Notes under the pieces: model-generated
The model's input: only the letters and a program-made list of their open reading frames with translations
Databases searched by the model: none
Told to the model about the DNA's origin: nothing
Part shown: positions 1-6,410 of the stretch, piece by piece
Numbering within the stretch: position 1 is the stretch's first letter
Layout: each line of letters opens with the position of its first letter
From: DATAAM01 sp036260075
GTDB lineage: Bacteria; Actinomycetota; Acidimicrobiia; Acidimicrobiales; JAHWLA01
Length of the DNA stretch: 8,383 bases
Direction of reading: 5' to 3'
NCBI GenBank assembly: GCA_036260075.1
Contig: DATAAM010000014.1
Location: forward strand, 1 to 8,383
Program-made: the position numbers and the translations under genes

Positions 1-17
1 CGCTGGATGATCAGCAT
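1..17 (-). CDS. rpoA: RNA polymerase alpha subunit, first codons only (partial)
   Basis: Only five codons and two bases lie inside the window. They read M-L-I-I-Q and the start of an R codon, which fits the usual N-terminus of the RNA polymerase alpha subunit (MLI.QRP). The gene follows rpsD directly, as expected in the alpha operon. A Shine-Dalgarno-like AAGGAAG overlaps the TAA stop of rpsD and lies just upstream of the ATG, so translation is probably coupled to rpsD. The call rests on position plus five residues. Confidence 0.7.
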
Positions 18-26
18 GCGGCTTCC

Positions 27-653
27 TTACTTCGAATAGAGCTCGACGATGAGCTGCTCGCGCACGGGCACGTCGATGTGCTCCCGCAGCGGCAGGTCGC
101 GGACGGTGACCTCGTAGCCCTGGGCGCCGGTCTCCAGCCACGGCGGGACCTGGCGGTCGAGCGTGTCGACGTTGTGGCGGATGACGATCATGCTGCGCGA
201 CTTCTCCTTGAGCGCCACCACGTCGCCCTTGCGGACGCGGTAGCTGGGGATCGTCACGCGCCTGCCGTTGACCAGCACGTGGCCGTGGCGCACGAACTGA
301 CGGGCCTGGTTGCGGCTGGCCCCCCACCCGGCCCGGTACACGACGTTGTCGAGGCGCAGCTCGAGCATGCGCAGCAGGTTCTCGCCGGTGATGCCCGCCT
401 GGCGGTTGGCCTCCTCGTAGAGGTTGGCGAACTGCTTCTCCAGCACGCCGTAGATGCGGCGGGCCTTCTGCTTCTCACGCAGCTGGGCCAGGTACTCCGA
501 GCCCTGGCGCATGCGGTCGCGGCCGTGCTCGCCCGGGGGGTAGGGGCGGCGCTCGATCGGGCACTTCATGCTGTCGCACTTGGGGCCCTTGAGGAACAGC
601 TTCATCTTCTCCCGGCGGCAGAGCCGGCAGACGGGACCGGTGTACCGAGCCAT
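27..653 (-). CDS. rpsD: 30S ribosomal protein S4
   Basis: The 208-residue product is ribosomal protein S4, a primary 16S rRNA-binding protein that nucleates assembly of the small-subunit body. The N-terminus MARYTGPVCRLCRR is typical. Cysteines 9, 12, 26 and 31 (C-x2-C-x13-C-x4-C) form the zinc-binding site of the C+ type S4. An S4 RNA-binding domain follows at about residues 98-160 (RLDNVVYRAGW, then VRHGHVLVNGRRV). The length is normal for the family. The frame is open further upstream, but the ATG at 653 fits the conserved N-terminus and overlaps the TAA of rpsK by one base (TAATG), indicating coupled translation. In Escherichia coli and Bacillus S4 is an autoregulator; no S4 target structure could be recognised here. 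Confidence 0.98.
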   Translation of the reverse strand: MARYTGPVCRLCRREKMKLFLKGPKCDSMKCPIERRPYPPGEHGRDRMRQGSEYLAQLREKQKARRIYGVLEKQFANLYEEANRQAGITGENLLRMLELRLDNVVYRAGWGASRNQARQFVRHGHVLVNGRRVTIPSYRVRKGDVVALKEKSRSMIVIRHNVDTLDRQVPPWLETGAQGYEVTVRDLPLREHIDVPVREQLIVELYSK

Positions 654-1051
654 TACACGCGCCTCCGCTTCTTCGGGCGGCAGCCGTTGTGCGGGATCGG
701 GGTGACGTCCTTGATGCCGGAGACCTCCAGGCCTGCGTTCTGGAGCGACCGGATGGCGGTCTCGCGCCCGGAGCCCGGGCCCTTCACCAGGACGTCGACC
801 TTGCGCATGCCGTGCTCCATGGCTCGGCGGGCGGCCGCCTCGGCCGCCAGCTGGGCGGCGAACGGCGTGGACTTGCGCGACCCCTTGAAGCCGACGTTGC
901 CGGCCGAGGCCCACGACAGCACATTGCCCTCGAGGTCGGTGATCGAGACGATCGTGTTGTTGAACGAGCTCTTGATGTGCGCCACCCCGACGGTGACGTT
1001 CTTGCGCTCGCGACGGCGGGGGCGGCGTCCGCCCGGCTTCGGCTTAGCCAT
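653..1051 (-). CDS. rpsK: 30S ribosomal protein S11
   Basis: The product is 132 residues long and is ribosomal protein S11, which binds 16S rRNA on the 30S platform near the mRNA exit region. Characteristic segments are VGVAHIKSSFNNTIVSITD (about 21-39), GFKGSRKSTPFAAQ (54-67), VKGPGSGRETAIR (89-101) and the basic tail IPHNGCRPKKRRRV. The ATG at 1051 gives the expected MAKPK start; the longer open frame upstream runs into the intergenic element and is not conserved protein. An AAAGGA sequence lies six bases before the ATG. The gene is separated from rpsM by one copy of the roughly 100-bp repeat, and a 34-codon frame in that repeat ends eight bases inside rpsK. At its 3' end it overlaps rpsD (TAATG). 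Confidence 0.98.
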   Translation of the reverse strand: MAKPKPGGRRPRRRERKNVTVGVAHIKSSFNNTIVSITDLEGNVLSWASAGNVGFKGSRKSTPFAAQLAAEAAARRAMEHGMRKVDVLVKGPGSGRETAIRSLQNAGLEVSGIKDVTPIPHNGCRPKKRRRV

Positions 1052-1148
1052 ACATGTTCCTTTGAGTGCGGAGGCCGATCCGGCTTGGCCGGTCGGCCGA
1101 AGCGCCGCCAAGCTCGCCGAGCAGGCTCTGCATGCGAGGCGAAATCAT
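1044..1148 (-). CDS. Possible 34-aa micro-ORF inside repeat copy 4 (rpsM/rpsK junction)
   Basis: This ORF of 34 codons plus TAA starts with an ATG that overlaps the rpsM stop (TGATG) and ends eight bases inside rpsK, in a different frame. Its peptide begins MISPRMQSLLGEL and continues with ASADR and RIGLR, matching the peptides of the three other repeat copies at the same positions. It has no own Shine-Dalgarno, so it could only be read by ribosomes finishing rpsM. Differences between this copy and the rplR/rpsE copy are not concentrated at third codon positions, which argues against selection on the peptide. It may be a coupling frame rather than a functional protein. Confidence 0.35.
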   Translation of the reverse strand: MISPRMQSLLGELGGASADRPSRIGLRTQRNMYG

Positions 1149-1150
1149 CA
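1052..1150 (-). repeat. Intergenic structured element, copy 4 (rpsM/rpsK junction)
   Basis: About 99 bp, running from the rpsM TGA to the base before the rpsK ATG. On the transcribed strand it opens with a double TGATGA, then a hairpin domain (TTCGCC pairing GGCGAG around GCATGC/GCCTGC), then a strong stem at 1073-1098 (GGCCGA-CCGGC, loop CAA, GCCGG-A-TCGGCC, with one bulged A). It is the copy most similar to that of the rplR/rpsE junction, with about 12 differences in the first 87 bases. The end next to rpsK differs from the other copies and is two bases shorter than in the rplR/rpsE and rpsE/rpmD copies. Confidence 0.85.
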
Positions 1151-1528
1151 GTGCTTGCGAACCTTCTTCTTGCCGGCCACGGTCTTCTTGGGGCCTTTGC
1201 GGGTGCGGGCGTTGGTGTGGGTGCGCTGGCCCCGCACGGGGAGACCGCGGCGGTGGCGGAGGCCCTGGTACGAGCCGATCTCCATCTTCCGCTTGATGTC
1301 CTGCTGGACGTCGCGCCGCAGGTCGCCCTCGACCTTGAGGTTGGCGTCGATCCAGTTGCGGAGGCGGATGACCTCCTCGTCGGTGAGGTCGCGGACCCGG
1401 GTGCTCTCGTCGATCCCCGTCTCCCGGCACACCTGCTCGGCCGTAGTGCGGCCGATGCCGAACACGTAGGTGAGCGAGATGACCAGCCGCTTCTCGCGCG
1501 GGATGTCGACGCCTGCGATGCGTGCCAT
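1148..1528 (-). CDS. rpsM: 30S ribosomal protein S13
   Basis: This is ribosomal protein S13, 126 residues, part of the 30S head where it contacts the P-site tRNA and the bridge to the 50S subunit. The start MARIAGVDIPREKR, the helix-two-turn-helix region YVFGIGRTTAEQVC (21-34) and the family signature RGLPVRGQRTHTNARTRKGP (94-113) are all present, followed by the lysine-rich C-terminal tail that reaches toward tRNA. The ATG lies ten bases after the rpmJ stop, and a GGGAG Shine-Dalgarno overlaps that TAG stop. The gene ends in tandem TGATGA codons that form the first bases of an intergenic repeat copy leading to rpsK. Confidence 0.98.
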   Translation of the reverse strand: MARIAGVDIPREKRLVISLTYVFGIGRTTAEQVCRETGIDESTRVRDLTDEEVIRLRNWIDANLKVEGDLRRDVQQDIKRKMEIGSYQGLRHRRGLPVRGQRTHTNARTRKGPKKTVAGKKKVRKH

Positions 1529-1538
1529 GCCGTTCTCC

Positions 1539-1655
1539 CTAGCCCTGCCGCTGCTTGTGCCGGGTGCTGGCGGTGCAGATCACCATCACCCGCCCGTGCC
1601 GGCGGATGACCTTGCACTTCTCGCACATCGGCTTGACGCTGGGCCGCACTTTCAT
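1539..1655 (-). CDS. rpmJ: 50S ribosomal protein L36 (zinc-binding form)
   Basis: L36 is a small zinc-ribbon protein of the large subunit. This one has 38 residues, MKVRPSVKPMCEKCKVIRRH at the N-terminus and the invariant RHKQRQG end. The zinc ligands are visible as C11, C14, C27 and H33, so it is the C+ paralogue. Most C+ L36 proteins have 37 residues with the histidine at 32; here there is one extra residue between C27 and the histidine (CTASTRH). It lies between infA and rpsM with gaps of 13 and 10 bases, the normal alpha-operon position. No strong Shine-Dalgarno precedes it; an AAGAG lies about eight bases before the ATG. Confidence 0.97.
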   Translation of the reverse strand: MKVRPSVKPMCEKCKVIRRHGRVMVICTASTRHKQRQG

Positions 1656-1668
1656 TGCTCGACTCTTC

Positions 1669-1893
1669 TCACTTGTAGCGGTAGGTGATCCGGCCTCGGG
1701 TGAGGTCGTACGGGGTGATCTCCACCTGCACGCGGTCTCCCGGCAGGATGCGGATGCGGTGCATGCGCATCTTCCCGGAGCTGTGCGCCAACACCTTGTG
1801 GCCGTTCTCCAGCTCGACCTTGAACATGGCGTTGGGAAGGGGCTCGACGACGGTCCCCTCCAGCACGATCGCGTCTTCCTTGGGCTTGGGCAG
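1669..1893 (-). CDS. infA: Translation initiation factor IF-1 (probable CTG start)
   Basis: Initiation factor 1 binds the 30S A site during initiation. The 74-residue product is a single S1/OB-fold domain: EDAIVLEGTVVEPLPNAMF, VELENGHKVLAH (26-37), SGKMRMHRIRILPGDRV (39-55) and TPYDLTRGRITYRYK at the end, all classic IF-1. No ATG, GTG or TTG stands at the expected place. The best start is CTG at 1893, giving (M)PKPKED, because an AAGGAG lies exactly six bases upstream and the resulting length matches the family. An internal GTG (the V of DAIV) would remove a conserved segment, and no good upstream start exists in frame. It is the first gene of the infA-rpmJ-rpsM-rpsK-rpsD-rpoA block and has its own upstream region, shared with the divergent antiporter pair. 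Confidence 0.93.
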   Translation of the reverse strand: MPKPKEDAIVLEGTVVEPLPNAMFKVELENGHKVLAHSSGKMRMHRIRILPGDRVQVEITPYDLTRGRITYRYK

Positions 1894-2014
1894 ATGGGTC
1901 TCCTTGGGGCGAACTGCAATGGGTTGGCACGCGCGGGAACTCCGGCGCAGGCCGACGGGACAGCATACCGGATCGTTCGGCAGCGCTCCACCGGGCCGTG
2001 CCACGATGCCACCC
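1894..2014. promoter_or_regulatory. Divergent intergenic region between infA and the antiporter pair
   Basis: About 121 bp separate the infA start (minus) from the regulatory-subunit start (plus). Because the antiporter unit faces the ribosomal cluster, the infA block cannot easily be read from the upstream spc promoter without crossing 1.6 kb of antisense sequence, so a minus-strand promoter is expected here. A TATGCT at 1967..1962 is a possible -10 box for infA, but the upstream -35 match is poor. TTGGCA at 1924-1929 on the plus strand resembles a -35 but has no good partner. No Shine-Dalgarno is seen before the plus-strand gene. The region's role is inferred; the boxes are weak. Confidence 0.4.
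1900..1905 (-). promoter_or_regulatory. Shine-Dalgarno that fixes the infA start
   Basis: The transcribed strand reads AAGGAG followed by ACCCAT and then CTG. The six-base spacing is close to ideal and is the main argument for a CTG start of infA at 1893. Confidence 0.7.
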
Positions 2015-2497
2015 ATGCCCGAGGTCACAGAGACGCCCTTGCCCGGTGTGGGGGTGCGCCACGAGTTCACCACCTCGGCGGGCGAGCGGGTCGCCGTCCT
2101 GTTCCACCGCAGCGGGCGGCGGGAGCTGGTGGTGTACGACGCCGACGACCCCGACACCGGCCGCACCGTCCTCCACCTCGACCCCGACGACACCCGCACG
2201 CTGGCCGAGCTCCTCGGCGCCACCCAGGTGAGCGAGGCGCTCACGGCCGTCCAGCAGCAGCTGGAGGGCCTCGCCATCGAGTGGATCACGGTGCCCGTGC
2301 GCTCCCGGTTCGCGGGCGCCACCATCGCCGAGGGCGAGTTCCGCACCCGCACGGGGACGTCGATCGTGGCCGTGGTGCGGGGGGACAGCACGATCCCGGC
2401 GCCCGGCCCCGACCACCGCTTCGTGCCCGGCGACGTGGCCGTCGCCGTGGGCACGCCCGAGGGCCTGGCCCAGCTGCGCGAGCTGCTCGTGACGTGA
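2015..2497 (+). CDS. Cation:proton antiporter regulatory subunit, TrkA-C/KhtT-like
   Basis: The 160-residue soluble protein has no signal peptide or membrane segment. An N-terminal domain (about 5-75, starting TPLPGVGVRHEFTT and containing HRSGRRELVVYD) is followed by an RCK_C (TrkA-C) domain at about 85-158, with ITVPVRSRFAGATIAEGEF and RFVPGDVAVAVGTPEGL. This is the architecture of KhtT-type subunits, which bind nucleotide ligands and gate a partner K+/H+ antiporter. The partner gene follows with a four-base GTGA overlap. I chose the ATG at 2015 because MPEVTETPLPGVG matches how such proteins begin; an ATG at 2006 would add three residues, and neither start has a Shine-Dalgarno. Ligand and ion are not readable from sequence. 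It lies on the opposite strand to the ribosomal genes. Confidence 0.88.
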   Translation: MPEVTETPLPGVGVRHEFTTSAGERVAVLFHRSGRRELVVYDADDPDTGRTVLHLDPDDTRTLAELLGATQVSEALTAVQQQLEGLAIEWITVPVRSRFAGATIAEGEFRTRTGTSIVAVVRGDSTIPAPGPDHRFVPGDVAVAVGTPEGLAQLRELLVT

Positions 2498-3645
2498 GCC
2501 TGCTCGCCGCCGCGAGCGGAGACGCCGCCTTGGTGTTCGTCGAGCTGGGGGCTGTGGCGCTCGCGCTGTCCCTCCTCGCCCGCCTCGCCGGGCGGCTCGG
2601 CATCACGGCCATCCCCTTCTACCTCCTGGCCGGCCTGGCGGTCGGCGAAGGCGGCGTCGCCCCCTTGGACCTGAGCGGCGAGTTCATCTCGCTGACGGCC
2701 GAGATCGGCGTGCTCCTGCTGCTGTTCACCCTGGGGCTCGAGTACACCGGCGATGAGCTGCGCCACGGCCTCCGCACCGGTGCGGTGCCGGGGCTGGCCG
2801 ACGCCGCCCTCAACTTCACGCCCGGCTTCGTGACGGGGCTGCTCCTCGGGTGGGGGACGACCACCGCGCTGCTCCTCGGCGGCGTGTGCTGGGTGAGCTC
2901 CTCGGGCGTGGTGGCCAAGGTGCTCGGCGACCTCGACCGACTGGGCAACCGCGAGACCCCCGCCGTCCTCAACCTCCTCGTGATCGAGGACCTCGCCATG
3001 GCCGTCTACCTGCCGGTGGTGGCGGCGCTGGTGACCGGGCGGGCCTTCGGCCCCACCGCGGCCACGGTGGTCGTGGCCGTGTGCGCGGTGGCGGTCGTGC
3101 TCACGGTGGCGCTTCGTTGGGGCGACCGCCTGAGCGACGTGCTGGCACGCGGCTCCGACGAGGCGCTCCTGCTCGCCGTCTTCGGGCTGACGCTGCTGGT
3201 GGCGGGCCTGGCCGAGCAGGTGGAGGTGTCGGCCGCCATCGGCGCCTTCCTGGTGGGGCTGGCGCTGTCCGGCCCGGTGCAGGCCCGGGCGGCCCCGCTG
3301 GTGAAGCCCCTGCGCGACCTGTTCGCGGCCACCTTCTTCCTGTTCTTCTCGTTCGGCATCCGCCCCGCCTCGTTGGTGGACGAGCTGGCGGTCGCAGCAC
3401 TGCTGGCCGTCGCGGGCGCAGCGGGCAAGCTCGGCGCCGGGTGGGTGGCATGCCGGGGGCTGGGGGTGCGGGCCCGGGGCCGGCTGCGGGCGGGCGGCGC
3501 GCTCGTGGCCCGGGGCGAGTTCTCCATCGTCATCGCCAGCCTGGGGAGCGGCACCGAGCACGGCGACGACCTCGGTGCGCTGGCCGCCGGCTACGTGCTG
3601 GTCTCGGCGCTGGCCGGGTCGGTGGTGGCCAAGCAGCTCGACTAG
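2494..3645 (+). CDS. Cation:proton antiporter, CPA2 family (KhtU/KefB-like membrane subunit)
   Basis: This 383-residue integral membrane protein has about a dozen hydrophobic segments filling almost its whole length, the pattern of the Na+/H+ exchanger domain. Family marks include PFYLLAGLAVGEGG (41-54), LLLLFTLGLEYTGDELR (74-90), VSSSGVVAKVL (134-144), the buried acidic pair E165-D166 in LLVIEDLAMA, where CPA2 proteins carry their ion/proton-coupling aspartate, and LVARGEFSIVIA (338-349). It lacks a C-terminal TrkA-N or TrkA-C domain; that function is supplied in trans by the preceding gene. The start is a GTG overlapping the TGA of that gene. It likely exchanges K+ or Na+ for H+; specificity is inference. 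It converges on map and the two stop codons share a CTAG. The frame is open far upstream, but that is GC-rich read-through. Confidence 0.9.
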   Translation: MSLLAAASGDAALVFVELGAVALALSLLARLAGRLGITAIPFYLLAGLAVGEGGVAPLDLSGEFISLTAEIGVLLLLFTLGLEYTGDELRHGLRTGAVPGLADAALNFTPGFVTGLLLGWGTTTALLLGGVCWVSSSGVVAKVLGDLDRLGNRETPAVLNLLVIEDLAMAVYLPVVAALVTGRAFGPTAATVVVAVCAVAVVLTVALRWGDRLSDVLARGSDEALLLAVFGLTLLVAGLAEQVEVSAAIGAFLVGLALSGPVQARAAPLVKPLRDLFAATFFLFFSFGIRPASLVDELAVAALLAVAGAAGKLGAGWVACRGLGVRARGRLRAGGALVARGEFSIVIASLGSGTEHGDDLGALAAGYVLVSALAGSVVAKQLD

Positions 3646-4382
3646 GTGACGGTGAGGACCTCCGGGCCCTCCTCGGTGACGGCGATGGTGTGCTCCACGT
3701 GGGCCGACAGGCTCCCGTCGGCGGTGACGACCGTCCACCCGTCGCCCAGCGTGCGCGTCTCGGGCCGACCCACGTTGACCATGGGCTCGACGGCGAACAC
3801 CATCCCGGCCCGCAGCCGAGGCCCCTTGCCGGGCGGGCCGTAGTTGGGCACCTGCGGCTCCTCGTGCATGGCGGTGCCGATGGCATGGCCGACGTACTCC
3901 CGCACCACGGAGAAGCCTGCCCCCTCGGCCACTGTCTGCACGGCGTGGCCTATGTCGGACAGCCGGTTGCCCTCCACCATCTCGTCGATCGCCTTCCAGA
4001 GGCTGCGCTCGGTGACGTCGATGAGCCGGGTCGCCTCCTTGCTCACCTCGCCGATCGCCATCGTGAAGGCGGCGTCGCCGTGGTAGCCCTCCACAATCGC
4101 CCCACAGTCGATCGACAGGATGTCGCCCTCCTGGAGCACGTAGCTGCCGGGGATGCCGTGCACCACGACGTCGTTGGGGGACGTGCAGATCACGGCGGGG
4201 TAGCCGTGGTAGCCGAGGAAGTTGGAGCGGGCGCCCCGGCGGTCGAGCACCTCTCGCGCCACTCGGTCGAGGGCGGCGGTGGTGACGCCGGGCTTGGCCG
4301 CCTCCCGGCACCGTTCGTGCATCTCGGCGACCACCTGGCCGGCCTTGCGCATCTTGGCCAGCTCGGCGTGGCTCCTACGCAT
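3642..4382 (-). CDS. map: Methionine aminopeptidase, type I
   Basis: This cytoplasmic metalloprotease removes the initiator methionine from new proteins. The 246-residue product has the pita-bread fold signature with all five metal ligands in place: D92 (SIDCGA), D103 (HGDAAF), H166 (GHAIGT), E199 (FAVEPM) and E230 (HVEHTI). Active-site histidines H75 (VHGIP) and H173 (MHEEP) are present. There is no N-terminal zinc/SH3-binding extension, so it is the short class. The ATG at 4382 gives the normal MRRSHAELAKMRKAG start with a G-rich sequence upstream, 34 bases after adk. Elsewhere infA usually follows map; here a plus-strand antiporter pair intervenes. Its TAG overlaps the antiporter's TAG by four bases, leaving no room for a terminator between the genes. 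Confidence 0.98.
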   Translation of the reverse strand: MRRSHAELAKMRKAGQVVAEMHERCREAAKPGVTTAALDRVAREVLDRRGARSNFLGYHGYPAVICTSPNDVVVHGIPGSYVLQEGDILSIDCGAIVEGYHGDAAFTMAIGEVSKEATRLIDVTERSLWKAIDEMVEGNRLSDIGHAVQTVAEGAGFSVVREYVGHAIGTAMHEEPQVPNYGPPGKGPRLRAGMVFAVEPMVNVGRPETRTLGDGWTVVTADGSLSAHVEHTIAVTEEGPEVLTVT

Positions 4383-4416
4383 CAGCCACCCCCCGCCGTT
4401 CTGGGCCGGGCGACCG

Positions 4417-5088
4417 TCATCGGTGGGCGGTGGCGCGGCGGCGGTCGATGGCCCGCACCAGCCGGGCGGTCACGTCGTCGGGCGAGCCCATGCCGTCCAC
4501 CGCCACCAGCTTGTCGCGCTCGAGGTACCAGGCGATCAGCGGCTCGGTCTGCTCCTCGTAGAGCTTCAGCCGGCGCTCGATGACCTCCTCGGTGTCATCC
4601 TCCCGCTGCACCACCTCGCCGCCGCACACGTCGCACGTCCAGTTCACCCGGGGTCGGTTCGCCACCGAGTAGTTCGTCCCGCAGTCCTGGCACACGCGCC
4701 GGCTCGACAGCCGCTGCAACACCACGTCGGTCGGCACCTCCAGGTCGATGGCCAGGTCGAGGTCACGTGGGGCGAGCATCGTGGACAACGCCTCGGCTTG
4801 GTGGGCCGTGCGAGGGAAGCCGTCGAGGATGAAGCCCCGGTTCTTGGTGTCGTCCTGGTCGAGCCGCTCCCGCACCACGCCCAGCACGATCTCGTCGGGG
4901 ATGAGCTCCCCCGCCCGCATGAACTCGGCCAGCTTGTGCCCGAACTCCGAGCCCGACTTCTCGGCGGCCCGGAACATCTCTCCCGTCGAGATGTGGGGCA
5001 CGACGTAGTGCCGGGCCAGGCGCACGCACTGCGTGCCCTTGCCCGCTCCCTGCTTGCCCAGGATGACCAACCGCGCCCCGGGGACCAC
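4417..5088 (-). CDS. adk: Adenylate kinase, long form with zinc-type LID
   Basis: Adenylate kinase catalyses ATP + AMP = 2 ADP in the cytoplasm. The 223-residue product has the P-loop GKQGAGKGTQ (11-20), the AMP-binding HISTGEMFRAA (32-42), the signature FILDGFPRT (86-94), and QREDDTEEVIERRL (161-174) after the LID. The LID carries C133, C136, C152 and C155 (CQDC...CDVC), a four-cysteine zinc site. The P-loop has KQ where GxPGAGKGT is more common, but the catalytic GAGKGT is intact. The start is GTG at 5088, directly abutting the secY TAA (TAAGTG). No Shine-Dalgarno is visible, so translation is probably coupled to secY. Placement secY-adk-map is standard. Confidence 0.97.
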   Translation of the reverse strand: MVPGARLVILGKQGAGKGTQCVRLARHYVVPHISTGEMFRAAEKSGSEFGHKLAEFMRAGELIPDEIVLGVVRERLDQDDTKNRGFILDGFPRTAHQAEALSTMLAPRDLDLAIDLEVPTDVVLQRLSSRRVCQDCGTNYSVANRPRVNWTCDVCGGEVVQREDDTEEVIERRLKLYEEQTEPLIAWYLERDKLVAVDGMGSPDDVTARLVRAIDRRRATAHR

Positions 5089-6381
5089 TTACCGAAGGAA
5101 GCCCTCGTAGTTGCGCATCATCAGCTGGCTGTCGATCTCCTTCATCGTCTCGAGGGCGACGCCCACGGCGATGAGGAGGGTGGTGCCTGCGAACGGGTAG
5201 TCGGTGATGTCCCAGGCCGCCAGGAAGATCGACGGCAGCAGCGCGATGAACGCCAGGAAGAGCGACCCCGGGAGGGTGATGCGGTTGAGGATGCCTGCCA
5301 GGTGCCGCTCCGTGGGCGGCCCCGGCCGGATGCCCGGGATGTAGCCCCCCTGCTTGCGGATCACATCGGCCTGCTGCCTCGGGTCGAAGGCGATCGCCGT
5401 GTAGAAGTACGCGAAGAGGATGATGAAGATCCCGTATGAGACGATGTACGCCACGCTCGTCGGCTGCACGAGGTTGCCGTCGATCCAGGTCTGCACGCTC
5501 TCCCACGGGATCACGTTGGAGATGAGCACGGGGAAGTACAGCACCGAGCTGGCGAAGATGATCGGGATCACGCCCGACTGGTTGACCTTGAGCGGGATGT
5601 AGGTGGACTGCCCGCCGTACATGCGCCGCCCCACCACCCGCTTGGCGAACTGCACGGGGATGCGGCGCTGCCCCTGCTCGATGAACACGATGGCCACCAG
5701 CAGGGCCAGGGTGAGGGCGATGATGATGGCGAACTTCACGTTGCCGCCCTCGGCTCGCACGGCAGCGCCACCCGCGGGCATGCCCGAGACGACGTTGGCG
5801 AAGATGAGGATCGACATCCCCTGGCCGATGCCGCGCTGGGTGATGAGCTCACCGAGCCACATCACGAACACGGTGCCCGCCGTCATCGACAGCACGACGA
5901 GCGACACCCGTCCCACCGTGAATGTGGGGATCAGGTCGATGTCGCCGGACACGTTGAAGCCCTGGCCGCCCTCGTGGAACACGAAGGCCAGGCCGGTCGA
6001 CTGCATGAGCGCCAGCGCCAGCGTCATGTAGCGGGTCACCTGGGTCAGCTTCTTCTGCCCCACCGCCCCCTGCTCGCGCCACTCCTCGAACTTGGGGATC
6101 ACCACCATGAGCAGCTGCACGATGATCGAGGCGGTGATGTAGGGCATGATGCCGAGCCCGAACACGGCGAAGCGGGTCAGCGCGCCGCCCGAGAACAGGT
6201 TGAGGAAGCCGAGCACGCCGCCCGCCTGGGCCGACTCCTCGAGCTCCTGGACGGCGGAGAAGTCGATGCCAGGCACCGGCACGTGCGAGCCGAACCGGTA
6301 CAGCGCGATGACGAACAGCGTGAACAGGATCTTGTTCCGGAGGTCCGGGACCCTGAACATGTTCCTGACGCTTCCGAACAT
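5089..6381 (-). CDS. secY: Protein translocase subunit SecY
   Basis: SecY is the channel of the Sec translocon in the cytoplasmic membrane, passing unfolded secretory proteins outward and releasing membrane segments sideways. The 430-residue protein has about ten hydrophobic segments, the first at about 18-38 followed by the HVPVPGI motif. Family motifs include GLGIMPYITASIIVQLL (75-91), LGELITQRGIGQGMSILIF in the middle, the cytoplasmic loop FAKRVVGRRMYGGQSTYIPLK, VNQSGVIPIIFASS, and the late loop FDPRQQADVIRKQGGYIPGIRPG. GGGGAG precedes the ATG at a good distance. It follows rplO by 29 bases without a repeat copy, and abuts adk. Length and order are normal for the family. Confidence 0.98.
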   Translation of the reverse strand: MFGSVRNMFRVPDLRNKILFTLFVIALYRFGSHVPVPGIDFSAVQELEESAQAGGVLGFLNLFSGGALTRFAVFGLGIMPYITASIIVQLLMVVIPKFEEWREQGAVGQKKLTQVTRYMTLALALMQSTGLAFVFHEGGQGFNVSGDIDLIPTFTVGRVSLVVLSMTAGTVFVMWLGELITQRGIGQGMSILIFANVVSGMPAGGAAVRAEGGNVKFAIIIALTLALLVAIVFIEQGQRRIPVQFAKRVVGRRMYGGQSTYIPLKVNQSGVIPIIFASSVLYFPVLISNVIPWESVQTWIDGNLVQPTSVAYIVSYGIFIILFAYFYTAIAFDPRQQADVIRKQGGYIPGIRPGPPTERHLAGILNRITLPGSLFLAFIALLPSIFLAAWDITDYPFAGTTLLIAVGVALETMKEIDSQLMMRNYEGFLR

Positions 6382-6410
6382 CGGTTGCTCCCCTCGCCGA
6401 CGGACGGCGT

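Noticed and set aside
654..914. N-terminal extension of S4 through rpsK
   Set aside because: It is out-of-frame translation of rpsK. The conserved MARYTGP start at 653 with TAATG coupling is clear.
78..1469. Long plus-strand open frame opposite rpsD, rpsK and rpsM
   Set aside because: A shadow frame of three ribosomal protein genes with biased composition and no recognisable motif.
1555..2493. Upstream extension of the antiporter frame, giving an apparent 696-residue protein
   Set aside because: The extension overlaps infA antisense and the TrkA-C gene in another frame and has no family similarity. The GTG at 2494 gives the normal antiporter N-terminus.
1669..4311. Very long minus-strand open frame antisense to the antiporter pair and continuing into infA
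   Set aside because: Only its last 74 codons are IF-1. The rest is low-complexity Gly/Arg/His/Gln-rich translation typical of GC-rich antisense frames, and the opposite strand has two well-recognised genes.
4417..5088. Unusual P-loop (GKQGAGKGT) as a sign of an inactive adenylate kinase
   Set aside because: The catalytic GAGKGT, DGFPRT and post-LID arginine motifs are intact; the change lies at a variable part of the loop.
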